Positions 16,479-23,655 of a stretch of 64,000 nt of DNA are shown piece by piece (the first letter of the stretch is position 1; every line of letters starts with the position of its first letter). The DNA is taken from NCBI GenBank assembly GCA_963704025.1, contig CAVPGP010000002.1, positions 434,001 through 498,000 of the forward strand, in the 5' to 3' direction. The translations under genes were made by a program, and so were the position numbers. The notes beneath the pieces are model-generated. The model was not told the origin of the DNA. It searched no databases and worked only from the letters and a program-made list of their open reading frames with translations. Source of the DNA: CAVPGP01 sp963704025. Its GTDB lineage: Bacteria > Actinomycetota > Thermoleophilia > Gaiellales > Gaiellaceae.

Positions 16479-16511
16479 TCAGGGGTCATTCCGGCACGCT
16501 CGCGCAGCCGA
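16479..16511. repeat. Cargo-flanking direct repeat, diverged copy 3
   Basis: TCAGGGGTCATTCCGG is shared with copies 1 and 2 (about 25 of 33 positions against copy 2 overall). It lies just outside the start of the M29 pseudogene, so each cargo gene is bordered by a copy. Confidence 0.5.
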
Positions 16512-16562
16512 CGGAAGCGCCGCCAGCTCAACTCGTGCAGCTGCAACGCCGATGCGCAGGGA

Positions 16563-16919
16563 ATGGAGATCCTCGCCCTCGACGTCGCCCTGCTCGTCGG
16601 AGCGTTGGCCGCGGTGCGATGGGCGAGCAAGGCGTACACGCGCTTTGCACCTCTGTCTGCTGCCCTGGTCGCTGCGGCCACGTTCGTCCTCGTACGCGAT
16701 CACTACGACCTGGAGGACTCGGCTTTTCTCCGGACTTTGGGGCTTTTCTGCGCCATCGCCGCAGCGATTACAGCGGCGTCTTGCCTTGCGCTAAGGCGAG
16801 GCCGACGCACCTCGGCGGAGTACGCGACGGTCGCGGCCGTACTTGTCCCTGTGCTATTCGGTGCCTCCCTCGCGGTTCGCTACAGCCTTTGCTTCGTCAC
16901 ACATTGCGATCCGTCGTGA
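16563..16919 (+). CDS. Small four-helix membrane protein, unknown function
   Basis: 118 residues with four hydrophobic segments (ILALDVALLVGALAAVRW, FAPLSAALVAAATFVLV, LGLFCAIAAAITAASCLAL, YATVAAVLVPVLFGASLAV). No recognisable family motif. It begins with ATG after GGGAATG and stands alone between the M29 pseudogene and the rep gene. Coding is supported by the regular hydrophobic pattern and codon use rather than by homology. Confidence 0.55.
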   Translation: MEILALDVALLVGALAAVRWASKAYTRFAPLSAALVAAATFVLVRDHYDLEDSAFLRTLGLFCAIAAAITAASCLALRRGRRTSAEYATVAAVLVPVLFGASLAVRYSLCFVTHCDPS

Positions 16920-16952
16920 GCGATTCGGGTGACATTCCCGCACCCTGGCTGC

Positions 16953-17010
16953 CCGGCCGCCTCGGCGGACGCTTTCCGCCACCCCCGATGTAGTCCGCCA
17001 AGGCGGCCGG
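16953..17010. repeat. Long inverted repeat next to rep (candidate replication origin or terminator)
   Basis: Arms CCGGCCGCCTCGGCGGAC (16,953-16,970) and GTCCGCCAAGGCGGCCGG (16,993-17,010) pair over 18 bp with one G-T wobble around a 22-nt loop. It lies 86 bp past the rep stop codon. No T run follows on the rep side, so a simple terminator is less convincing than a structured origin. Function is inferred from position. Confidence 0.5.
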
Positions 17011-17095
17011 AGCGAGCCGCAACGAAGGGCGGACAGAGACTGGGCGATGCGCCTGGTCGCGTCGGCGACACGAGCCGCGTCGCCGCCAGGCGCGT

Positions 17096-17938
17096 TCAGG
17101 GTGCGCGCGCCGGAACCCGCACGCGCGCCAGTAGGCATCGCGCCACGAGGAGTTCGCCCTCAGACAGCGCTCGCGAATCGATGAGGCCGTTCTCCCACGC
17201 CCAGACCGTCCGAGCGACCCGAAGATTCCGCATTGTGCACCGGGTCGACGAGGTTAAGCGGCGAGCCACGAAGACAACGAGTCTCGGAAGATCCCCGTCC
17301 ATGACGTTCTCGGTCAACTTGGCCTTCTTCGCACTCCCGACGAAGTAGCTCGACAGATACGCGGCGGCCTGGACGCCAGGCCAGAACTTGCGGCCGATCT
17401 TGTGCCACCCGTCAACGAATCCGAATCCCTTGCTCGGCGCGAGCTCCACCAGAGCATCGACGTACACCTTCGCCCACGCCAGCTCTTCGGGCGTCGACAC
17501 AGACACGACGCCGTGCAGATGCGCTAGGCCGCGCTTCTGCTTTTCCCACACTCGGGCCGCAATGCCGCCCTTGAAGCCCGTCGCACGATCCGCCCGCTGC
17601 TTCGCCACGCGATTCAGTTCGGACCACCATCGCCCAGCCTTCTGATTGAACGCGCGCGCCGCTTCAGGGTTGACCCGACAACCGGTCCGCCCCGAGCATC
17701 TCGCATCCGCAGGATGCGAGCACCAGCGCGCGTCGAACGGGAACAGGTCAGCACCCGGTGCTGTCACCGAGAACATGACCGAAAGCGGGATCGTCCGGAG
17801 GTTCTCAAAGAGCCGACGTCTCGTATCGCGCGCCCAGGTAGGAGCGAACTCCGGACACGTCCGCGAGGAGCAGCGCACGACGCCTTCCGGAATCGCTCGA
17901 CCGCACGAGCAGCGATGGAACCAGCGCGGCCGACTCAT
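17096..17938 (-). CDS. HUH-type rolling-circle replication initiator (RepSA-like)
   Basis: 280 residues. A zinc-finger-like N-terminus (CSCGRAIPEGVVRCSSRTCPEF) is followed by a second Cys cluster (CSHPADARCSGRTGC). The metal-binding HUH motif appears as RGLAHLHGVVSV near residue 140, and the catalytic tyrosine region as AAYLSSYFVGSAKK near 215, matching the AAYxxxYxxK pattern of actinobacterial RepSA-type initiators. Such proteins nick one strand at an origin and start rolling-circle replication of excised elements. Its ATG overlaps the upstream small ORF by ATGA. It belongs to element 1 and implies a replicating excised form. Confidence 0.75.
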   Translation of the reverse strand: MSRPRWFHRCSCGRAIPEGVVRCSSRTCPEFAPTWARDTRRRLFENLRTIPLSVMFSVTAPGADLFPFDARWCSHPADARCSGRTGCRVNPEAARAFNQKAGRWWSELNRVAKQRADRATGFKGGIAARVWEKQKRGLAHLHGVVSVSTPEELAWAKVYVDALVELAPSKGFGFVDGWHKIGRKFWPGVQAAAYLSSYFVGSAKKAKLTENVMDGDLPRLVVFVARRLTSSTRCTMRNLRVARTVWAWENGLIDSRALSEGELLVARCLLARVRVPARAP

Positions 17939-18117
17939 GCGGCCTCTGCCTCATCCAGCGCGTGAGCGATCTCACGCATGATGATCGCGGCGACAGTGAA
18001 CGCCGTCGCAGCTGCAAGGTGCTCGCCGCCTCCCTCGAGCGCTCCGCGCTCGGAGTGTGACGCGGCGAGCACCTCGTAGTCGTGCGCCTTCCGGATGAGC
18101 CGATCAGCTGCAGTCAT
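17935..18117 (-). CDS. Small protein co-translated with rep
   Basis: 60 residues (TAADRLIRKAHDYEVLAASHSERG ... AATAFTVAAIIMREIAHALDEAEAA), alpha-helical with a hydrophobic central stretch. It overlaps rep by ATGA. In a circularised element its start would overlap the extended integrase frame by 14 bases, placing it between int and rep in one operon. No family recognised. Confidence 0.55.
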   Translation of the reverse strand: MTAADRLIRKAHDYEVLAASHSERGALEGGGEHLAAATAFTVAAIIMREIAHALDEAEAA

Positions 18118-18193
18118 CCGCAGCCTTCTTGCCCTGCGCTCTCAGCTCATCGAGTTTGCGGCGAAGCGGCTCCGGAACGTCCGTCTCTCCGGA

Positions 18194-18219
18194 CACGGGT
18201 TCGAATCCCGTATGCGCCT
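18194..18219 (+). repeat. attR of element 1 (second copy of tRNA-Glu 3' end)
   Basis: Identical to 12,583-12,608 over 26 bases. Only the T arm and acceptor 3' strand are present; upstream sequence folds poorly as a tRNA (a CTCTC remains at the anticodon-loop position), so this is an attachment site and not a tRNA gene. On the minus strand the core continues the integrase frame AHTGFEPV into SGETDVPEP. Confidence 0.9.
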
Positions 18220-18225
18220 CCTCAC

Positions 18226-18251
18226 GAAAGCCCTGCTCACGCGGGGTTTTC
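18226..18251 (+). terminator. Terminator-like hairpin just beyond attR
   Basis: GAAAGCCCTGC pairs with GCGGGGTTTTC around loop TCAC (11 pairs, two G-T). The T run makes it an intrinsic terminator for a tRNA-Glu transcript on the plus strand. Read from the other side it would shield the small ORF and rep from outside transcription while the element is integrated. Confidence 0.65.
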
Positions 18252-18437
18252 TCGTTCTAGGCTCGCGTTGGCTCGGCCCGCCGATCATCAACGTGATCGT
18301 GGACATCGCGGAGTCGGGCTCGCTCAAGGCGCGCGTGCAGGCCCGCCAGTACGTTGGCTGCCTGCCCAACCGGCAGCCCGCCGCGGTGGCGAAGGTGACC
18401 GGCACCGGGCTGGCCGCACCGACGTTCACCTAGCCCG

Positions 18438-18929
18438 GTGGGTGCACGCGGCCCACTCTCCGGGGAAACACGGCGGCGGCCCGTCGGCGACCCCGGAGCC
18501 CCCGTACCCCGCGCCCCGGCCGACCTCACGGCCGCCGGCGAGCGGCTCTGGCGTGACGTGTGCGAGCACCTCCGCAGCCGCGGCCTGCTCGCCCGCGCCG
18601 ACGTGCATGCCGTGGCGCGCGACGTGCGCGCCGCCGAACTCGCCGCCCGAGCGCGGGCCGAGTGGGAGGAGCAGGGCGCGCCGCTGACCGCGGCCGGGTA
18701 CAACGGGCAGCCTCGGCCGCACCCGCTGGTCACGCTCGCGCAGAAGGCTGAGCAAGACGCCGACTGCTACGGGGAGGCGCTGCTGCTCACCCCGCGAGCC
18801 CGGCTCCGCGCCGACGCGCGGCGTTGTCGCCGTGACCGAGACGATGGTCATGGAGCCCGCGGAGCCGCGGCCGCTCCACTCGCCGCTCGGCTTACTACCG
18901 CCCGAGGAGGCGAGCGCTCAGGGAGGTGA
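18438..18929 (+). CDS. P27-family phage terminase small subunit
   Basis: 163 residues as called. Start MGARGPLSGETRRRP followed by LTAAGERLWRDVCEHLRSRGLLARADVHAVARDV and PHPLVTLAQKAEQDADCYGEALLLTPRARLRAD fits the P27 terminase small-subunit pattern, which recognises phage DNA for packaging. The last 40 residues turn arginine-rich. A -1/+2 shift near 18,815 would instead give TETMVMEPAEPRPLHSPLG and end in a GTGA overlap with the next gene, so a frameshift is likely. No large terminase, portal or capsid gene is present. The preceding 180 bp read IINVIVDIAESGSLKARVQ in one frame, perhaps another phage remnant. Confidence 0.6.
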   Translation: MGARGPLSGETRRRPVGDPGAPVPRAPADLTAAGERLWRDVCEHLRSRGLLARADVHAVARDVRAAELAARARAEWEEQGAPLTAAGYNGQPRPHPLVTLAQKAEQDADCYGEALLLTPRARLRADARRCRRDRDDGHGARGAAAAPLAARLTTARGGERSGR

Positions 18930-18932
18930 AGC

Positions 18933-19244
18933 GTGACCGAGGACCCACTGCCCTGGGGCGTGTACCTCGACGAGGCCGGCTGGGAAGCGGCCGACGCAGA
19001 GCTGCGCTACCTGCTCCCGCTCATGCCTCCCGAGCCACAGCGGCTCTTCTTCGACGCGCTCGCCCACGACCAGGTGGGAGTCGCCCGCCTCATTTGGGAA
19101 CCCGGCGCCGGCTACCGCTTCGACGAGCCCCGAGGCGAGTACGTCGCCGTCACCTTCGACGCCCACGGCACCGCCTACCTCTTCCAGCTCGGCGGGCCGG
19201 GCCAGTGGGTGCTGCGGGCCGGCTGGTCTGTCTGCGAGGAATAG
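18933..19244 (+). CDS. Hypothetical protein of element 2
   Basis: 103 residues, acidic and aromatic-rich (PWGVYLDEAGWEAADAELRYLLPLM, YRFDEPRGEYVAVTFDAHGTAYLFQLGG). No membrane segment or recognised motif. The start overlaps the alternative terminase frame by GTGA, suggesting an operon. The regular codon pattern supports real coding. Confidence 0.6.
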   Translation: MTEDPLPWGVYLDEAGWEAADAELRYLLPLMPPEPQRLFFDALAHDQVGVARLIWEPGAGYRFDEPRGEYVAVTFDAHGTAYLFQLGGPGQWVLRAGWSVCEE

Positions 19245-19254
19245 GATCCCGCGC

Positions 19255-19755
19255 GTGGTTGGCGACGCCTCCGCGCCTGCTTGGGTACTCGTTGTCGTTT
19301 CGCTTGCTAGCGGCGCATTCGGAGCGGTGGCGGCGTCGTGGCTGACAGCACGCCACGAGCGCTGGGAGCGGCACCGTGATCGGCTGATCGCGGCGGCCGA
19401 CGACTGCATCACAACGACCAACGCATTCCTCAAGACGACCGCCGGGGTGCGTAATGCAGCGCAGGAGGCGACCTCCGAGGAGGCGGTCGAGAAGGCGGTC
19501 AAGCAAGTAGGCGAAGCAGGCGACGTGGCCGTCGGAGTCTTCGCACGAGCGAAGCTGCTGTTCGGCCCGGAGTCGGCAGTAGGCCTCACCCTGGCTCGAC
19601 TCTTATCAGTGCTCAGCGAATTGGACGCCGACACCAAAGCAAAGGACCCCGACCCCGAGGTGATACAGGAGGGGATAAGCGCGGCGGCGGCCGTGCTTGA
19701 TGGCGAGTTCGTGGAGGTCGTGTACTTAGCAGTCCGACCATCACGCCGGATGTAG
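19255..19755 (+). CDS. Membrane-anchored hypothetical protein of element 2
   Basis: 166 residues: one N-terminal TM helix (WVLVVVSLASGAFGAVAASWLTAR), then a cytoplasmic helical region rich in Ala/Glu (SEEAVEKAVKQVGEAGDVAVGVFARAKLL, EVIQEGISAAAAVLDGEF). This one-TM plus helical-bundle layout is common in phage and island proteins of unknown role. Ten bases separate it from the preceding gene. Confidence 0.6.
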   Translation: MVGDASAPAWVLVVVSLASGAFGAVAASWLTARHERWERHRDRLIAAADDCITTTNAFLKTTAGVRNAAQEATSEEAVEKAVKQVGEAGDVAVGVFARAKLLFGPESAVGLTLARLLSVLSELDADTKAKDPDPEVIQEGISAAAAVLDGEFVEVVYLAVRPSRRM

Positions 19756-19890
19756 GGGGGCCTGTACTTGCGTGAGTTCGCGCTCAGAGCCGCCCCCACC
19801 GTTTATTCGGTGCGAGCGGTATGCGGGGCAAAACCCCGCCGCGGCTTCCGCCTCCCGGTGGTGGGGAGGCGCCTCGGTATCCTCGCGCTC

Positions 19891-20309
19891 GTGAACGCGC
19901 CCGCCCGTGAGACCGTCATCCGCAGGAGCGGCGAGACCTTCGCGTTCGTGCTGCCCGAGGACCACGAGTTCGAGCTGGTGGACGGGACGGACGAGGCGGG
20001 GCGGCCGCTTGCGCACATCCGCATCCCGGGCGTGGCGGGCGAACGGTCGCGATCCTTGGCATCGAGGAGCGCGAGGGAGAGCTGGAGTACCTGCTTGAGT
20101 CCACGGGCTCGCGGCACTCGGTCGGCGACCAGCCCGCCGGCTACCCGTGGCCTCCGATCCAGGTTGAGCAGGCTCGCCTGGAGGCTCGCTGGGCGGCGGC
20201 CGGCGGCAACCCCGCGAGCTTCCACGCGTGGGCACAGGGCGCCTCGCACGAGTCGCAGTTCCGCACGTGGCGGGAGGAGATCCGCCAGATGGAGCGCGGC
20301 GGCCCGTAG
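19891..20309 (+). pseudogene. Hypothetical protein of element 2 broken by a frameshift
   Basis: The frame starts NAPARETVIRRSGETFAF and PEDHEFELVDGTDEAGRPLAHIR, then at about 20,045 must shift to continue as VAILGIEEREGELEYLLES, VEQARLEARWAAAGG and FHAWAQGASHESQFRTWREE up to the stop. Both parts have good codon use, so one indel (true mutation or sequencing error) separates them. No family recognised. Confidence 0.55.
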
Positions 20310-20414
20310 AGGGACATGTGTTGGACGGCCATAGGCGCCCGCCTGCCGCGTTTAGACATGGCCGCAGGAGCCGACTAAGCAGCCGCCGTCCACCCTGCGG
20401 GGTAGCTTCGGGGC

Positions 20415-20942
20415 GTGGATGTGTCTTTGCTCATCGGAGCCGGCGGGCTCACGGTCGCAGTCCTCGGGTACTGGACGAACCGCAACGCGATCAGGCGCGA
20501 GGAGGTGCACCGGAAGGAGCAGATCGAAACGGAGTGGGCGCGCGAGTGGGCCGCCCAGCGGCCTGTCGTGTACCCGGTCGCGCTGCCGGATTGGGCGTAC
20601 GCCCAGGAAGGGAGCCGGTACCGGACCGGAAATGCGCGCGTGCTGCCGCTGAAAAACGGCGGCCGAGGGCCAGCACTCAACGTCCGCGGCAGCGTCATCG
20701 CCACAGGATCCGATGCAACGGCGTACGAGCGCGAGCTTGAGGCTGGGACGATCGCGGCGGGCGATCTTCTTGACGCTCGGCTGCGGCAGCCTGGAGTGCA
20801 GCACTGGGGCAGCGCAAAAGGGGTGCTCCGCTATAGCGACCTAGCGGGCACCGAGTACGAGACGCACTTCAAGGGTTCGCTCAACATCGGCAACGAGATC
20901 GTGCTGACCGTGCAGGAGCCGGTAGTGGTTTCGAAAACCTGA
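20415..20942 (+). CDS. Membrane-anchored hypothetical protein of element 2
   Basis: 175 residues: N-terminal TM helix (VSLLIGAGGLTVAVLGYW), a charged helix (NAIRREEVHRKEQIETEWAREWAAQ), then a beta-rich domain (RVLPLKNGGRGPALNVRGSV ... VLRYSDLAGTEYETHFKGSL). The layout matches small membrane sensors of unknown function in phages and islands. Start GTG. Confidence 0.6.
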   Translation: MDVSLLIGAGGLTVAVLGYWTNRNAIRREEVHRKEQIETEWAREWAAQRPVVYPVALPDWAYAQEGSRYRTGNARVLPLKNGGRGPALNVRGSVIATGSDATAYERELEAGTIAAGDLLDARLRQPGVQHWGSAKGVLRYSDLAGTEYETHFKGSLNIGNEIVLTVQEPVVVSKT

Positions 20943-20953
20943 CCGGCCGCGCA

Positions 20954-21964
20954 GTGCCGAATCGGCGCGCGAACTACCCTGCGAAGGTGGCGCCCGCAAA
21001 CCTCTCCGACATCGTCATTCACTGCGGCGAGTGCGGCTGCAACTTCTGGTTCGGCATCAAGGTCGATCCGGCGACGACGACTCGCAAGGAGCTGGAGCGG
21101 TTGATCCGCGAGAAGCTCGGCGACGACGCCTCGTACATCTGCCCGCGGTGCGAGTCGGTCGTGTTCGTCGAGTTCAATAGTGTGGCCCTCGCGGAACCGG
21201 AGCGGTTGCGCCGTGCGGAGCTCGCGCGGCGGATCGGGAAGAAGGCGCGCGGGGTCCGCTTCGCGGTCGGGATGCCCGATGGCCCTCGCTCGGCGGTGTG
21301 GCGCGTATGGATGAACGAGCGCCGAGACGACGTGTACATCGCGGCGCGAGGCCTCGCGAGCGAGTTGAAGGTGAGCCTGCACCCGGACTACTGGTACTAC
21401 GGCTTTACTGACCATCACGTGAAGAAGGGGTCGCCGTTCCTCGCGCCTGGCGAGGACCGGAAGCGGAGCGTGTGGGAACGCCCGCCCGAGTTCGCGCCCG
21501 GGTGGACGCGCGCGTTCGTCATCCTTGTGCCGGGCTCGGAGGTGGTTGCCGCTCCCGGGCGGTATGAGGGGAGCGAGGCAGTGTGGCTCCCGCGCGCACC
21601 CGACGGCGAGGTGACCAACTTCACGGTGCTGCTCTCGAAGTCGGGCGCGGCACGCGGCCAGCGCGGCTTCCCGACCGCCGAGGGCTACGAGAACAACTCG
21701 GAGCTGATCACACGCCTCGACCTAACGACCGGCGAGAAGCTGTGGGTGATCGCGCACAACGCGCCACTTGATGACCTTACGGCCAAGCTGGTCGAGAACG
21801 TGCGCGAGTGGTTGCGCGGGCCGGACGGCGATCCGGTGCGCGCCGCAATGAAGGACGACCCGAACTACCACGCGCGGATGCTCGCGTTCGGGGACCAGAC
21901 CGACGGCGCTCGGTCGTTCCTCGATGTCTCGGCCGACGTGCCTGCGCGCGCGGCGACCGCGTAG
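20954..21964 (+). CDS. Zinc-ribbon hypothetical protein of element 2
   Basis: 336 residues. Residues 24-70 hold a zinc ribbon (HCGECGCNFWFG ... YICPRCESVVFVE). The middle part (GVRFAVGMPDGPRSAVWRVWMNERRDDVYIAAR, LKVSLHPDYWYYGFTDHHVKKG) and RAFVILVPGSEVVAAPG form a beta-rich domain of unknown type. Starts 12 bases after the previous stop, so probably one operon. The 250 bases between its stop and the tRNA fragment at 22,214 show no gene. Confidence 0.65.
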   Translation: MPNRRANYPAKVAPANLSDIVIHCGECGCNFWFGIKVDPATTTRKELERLIREKLGDDASYICPRCESVVFVEFNSVALAEPERLRRAELARRIGKKARGVRFAVGMPDGPRSAVWRVWMNERRDDVYIAARGLASELKVSLHPDYWYYGFTDHHVKKGSPFLAPGEDRKRSVWERPPEFAPGWTRAFVILVPGSEVVAAPGRYEGSEAVWLPRAPDGEVTNFTVLLSKSGAARGQRGFPTAEGYENNSELITRLDLTTGEKLWVIAHNAPLDDLTAKLVENVREWLRGPDGDPVRAAMKDDPNYHARMLAFGDQTDGARSFLDVSADVPARAATA

Positions 21965-22213
21965 CCCGCACGCCCGTCCGCTCCCCAGAGAGTGGATCAG
22001 CCCGAACACGGCCACGGCAAACGGGGGCGAAGGAACGGTTGCGGAGCCGAGGCGCGGCCCCGACTCCAGGGCGCCTGAGCGGTGCCTATCAGCACGGGGT
22101 CAGCCAGTGGGCGGCCCGTTGGCGCGTGGCGAGCAGCTCGGGGCGGTTGATTGCTCCACGATTGCCCCACCGCCACGAGAGGGCGTGCAAACTCCCTGCA
22201 AACGCGGGGTGGG

Positions 22214-22237
22214 CACCGCCCTCTCACGGCGGCACGG
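22214..22237 (+). repeat. tRNA-Glu anticodon-arm fragment (left half of third att site)
   Basis: CACCGCCCTCTCACGGCGG repeats the anticodon arm of the tRNA at 12,561-12,579, and continues GCACGG into the T arm, lacking three bases of the variable loop. The T arm and acceptor end resume 1.4 kb away at 23,625, on the other side of the IS256-type element. Confidence 0.85.
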
Positions 22238-23624
22238 AGTCAAGTCCCAGGACGTGGTGTAACTCGCCGGCATGGTCGGCGGCTCAGGTCGCGGTGAGCT
22301 CGAACACCTCCTCTTTGTCTTGCTGCTCGCCCCGCTCCTCGAGGAGTGGGGCGAGCGAGTCGAGGCTGAGGTAGCGGCGCCCAACCAGCCACTCGTCGTT
22401 CTGCTCGATCACAAGGCTGGTGGCGAGCCGGATCAGCGAGGCGTCGTCGGGGAAGATGCCGACGACGTCCGTGCGCCGGCCGATCTCCCGGTTGAGCCGC
22501 TCGAGCGGGTTCGTGCTACGCAGCTTGCGCCAGTGGTCGGCGGGGAAGGCGTAGAAGGCGAGCAGGTCCTCCTCGGCCCGCTCGAGCAGCGCCACCACGC
22601 GCGGCAGTGACCGCTCGAGCGACGCGGCCAGCGCGCCGCCCAGCAGCTCGCGCGCCTGCTCGCCGCTCTCGGCGTTGAAGATCGGGCGGATCAGCGCGGC
22701 CAGCATCGGCTGCTGCTCGCGGCGGGCGTGCCCGAGCGCCTCGCGCAGGAAGTGGACGGTGCAGCGCTGCCAGGGCGCGCCCAGCACCTGCGCGATCGCC
22801 TGCTTCAACCCCTCGTGCGCGTCGGAGACGACGAGCTGCACGCCGGTGAGGCCACGCTTGACCAGCGAGCGCAGGAAGTCGCGCCAGAACGCTTCCGTCT
22901 CGCACTCGCCGCAGTCGAGCCCGATCACCTCCCGTCGACCTGACTCGTGCACGCCGTGCGCGATCACCAGGCACTTGCGGACGACGCGGCCGCCGTCTCT
23001 GACCTTCTCTACCTTGGCGTCCAGCCACAGGTACGGGTAGCGGCCCTCGAGCGGCCGACTGCGGAAGGCCTCCACCTGCTCATCGAGGCCGGAGCAGATG
23101 CGCGAGACCTCGCTTCGCGAGATGCGCAGGCCGAGCGACTCGACCAGCTGATCGACGCGACGAGTCGAGACGCCGCAGACGTACGCCTGCTGCACGACCG
23201 CCACCAGCGCCTGCTCCGATCGCCGCCGCGGCTGCAGGAAGCTCGGGAAGTAACTTCCGCGCCGCAGCTTCGGGATCGCCAGCTCGAGCTCGCCGGCGCG
23301 CGTGTCCCAGCGGCGCGGCCGGTAGCCGTTGCGGTGGGTCAGCCGCTCCTCGCTCCGCTCACCCCGCTCGGCGCCGATCAGCTCGGACACCTCCGCCTCC
23401 ATCAGCTGCTGCACGACCCACACCAGCGACTCGCGCAGGAAGTCGACCCCCTCCTCTTCGAGCAGGTAGCTGACGACCTGCTCAGCCGTCATCCTCTTCG
23501 TCTCGGCCATCGTGGTGACTCCTCTCGTCGTCGTCCTGGAAGACCCGACGAGTCTGAGCGCCACGGTGGCCGGACTACCCGGCTCCGTCCGACGCGCTCC
23601 TACACCACGCTATGGGACGTGACC
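22238..23624. mobile_element. IS256-family insertion sequence
   Basis: About 1.39 kb. Ends match as an imperfect inverted repeat of 23 bases (19 identical) sharing GTCA, GTCCCA and CGTGGTGTA. The flanks carry the 8-base direct repeat CGGCACGG (22,230-22,237 and 23,625-23,632), the expected target duplication. The target was the T arm of a tRNA-Glu fragment, so the insertion split the third att site. One intact transposase gene fills it. Confidence 0.9.
22284..23510 (-). CDS. IS256-family (mutator-type) transposase
   Basis: 408 residues from ATG 23510. DDE residues are visible in YLWLDAKVEKVR, VVSDAHEGLKQA and the SxNPLERLNREIGRRTDVVGIFP block; CTVHFLREALGHA is the usual C/H segment between. 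The full length suggests an active element. An in-frame longer start exists but would extend into the terminal region. Confidence 0.93.
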   Translation of the reverse strand: MAETKRMTAEQVVSYLLEEEGVDFLRESLVWVVQQLMEAEVSELIGAERGERSEERLTHRNGYRPRRWDTRAGELELAIPKLRRGSYFPSFLQPRRRSEQALVAVVQQAYVCGVSTRRVDQLVESLGLRISRSEVSRICSGLDEQVEAFRSRPLEGRYPYLWLDAKVEKVRDGGRVVRKCLVIAHGVHESGRREVIGLDCGECETEAFWRDFLRSLVKRGLTGVQLVVSDAHEGLKQAIAQVLGAPWQRCTVHFLREALGHARREQQPMLAALIRPIFNAESGEQARELLGGALAASLERSLPRVVALLERAEEDLLAFYAFPADHWRKLRSTNPLERLNREIGRRTDVVGIFPDDASLIRLATSLVIEQNDEWLVGRRYLSLDSLAPLLEERGEQQDKEEVFELTAT

Positions 23625-23655
23625 CGGCACGGGTTCGAATCCCGTATGCGCCTTT
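23625..23655 (+). repeat. Right half of third att site
   Basis: The core starting at 23,628 is identical to the other two att copies. The identity to the tRNA side extends to 30 bases and the similarity a further 44 (39 of 44) into the integrase reading frame. Together with 22,214-22,237 it reconstitutes the tRNA from the anticodon arm to the 3' end once the IS is removed. Confidence 0.9.

Noticed and set aside
14520..16511. Integron attC sites
   Set aside because: The repeats lack the GTTRRRY core and internal dyad symmetry of attC, and no integron-type integrase is present.
18194..18219. Possible second tRNA-Glu
   Set aside because: Only the T arm and the 3' acceptor strand are present; there is no D arm, no proper anticodon stem and no 5' acceptor strand. 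It is an att site.
23620..23655. Possible third tRNA-Glu
   Set aside because: Even after removing the IS element the 5' half is missing, so no functional tRNA can form.
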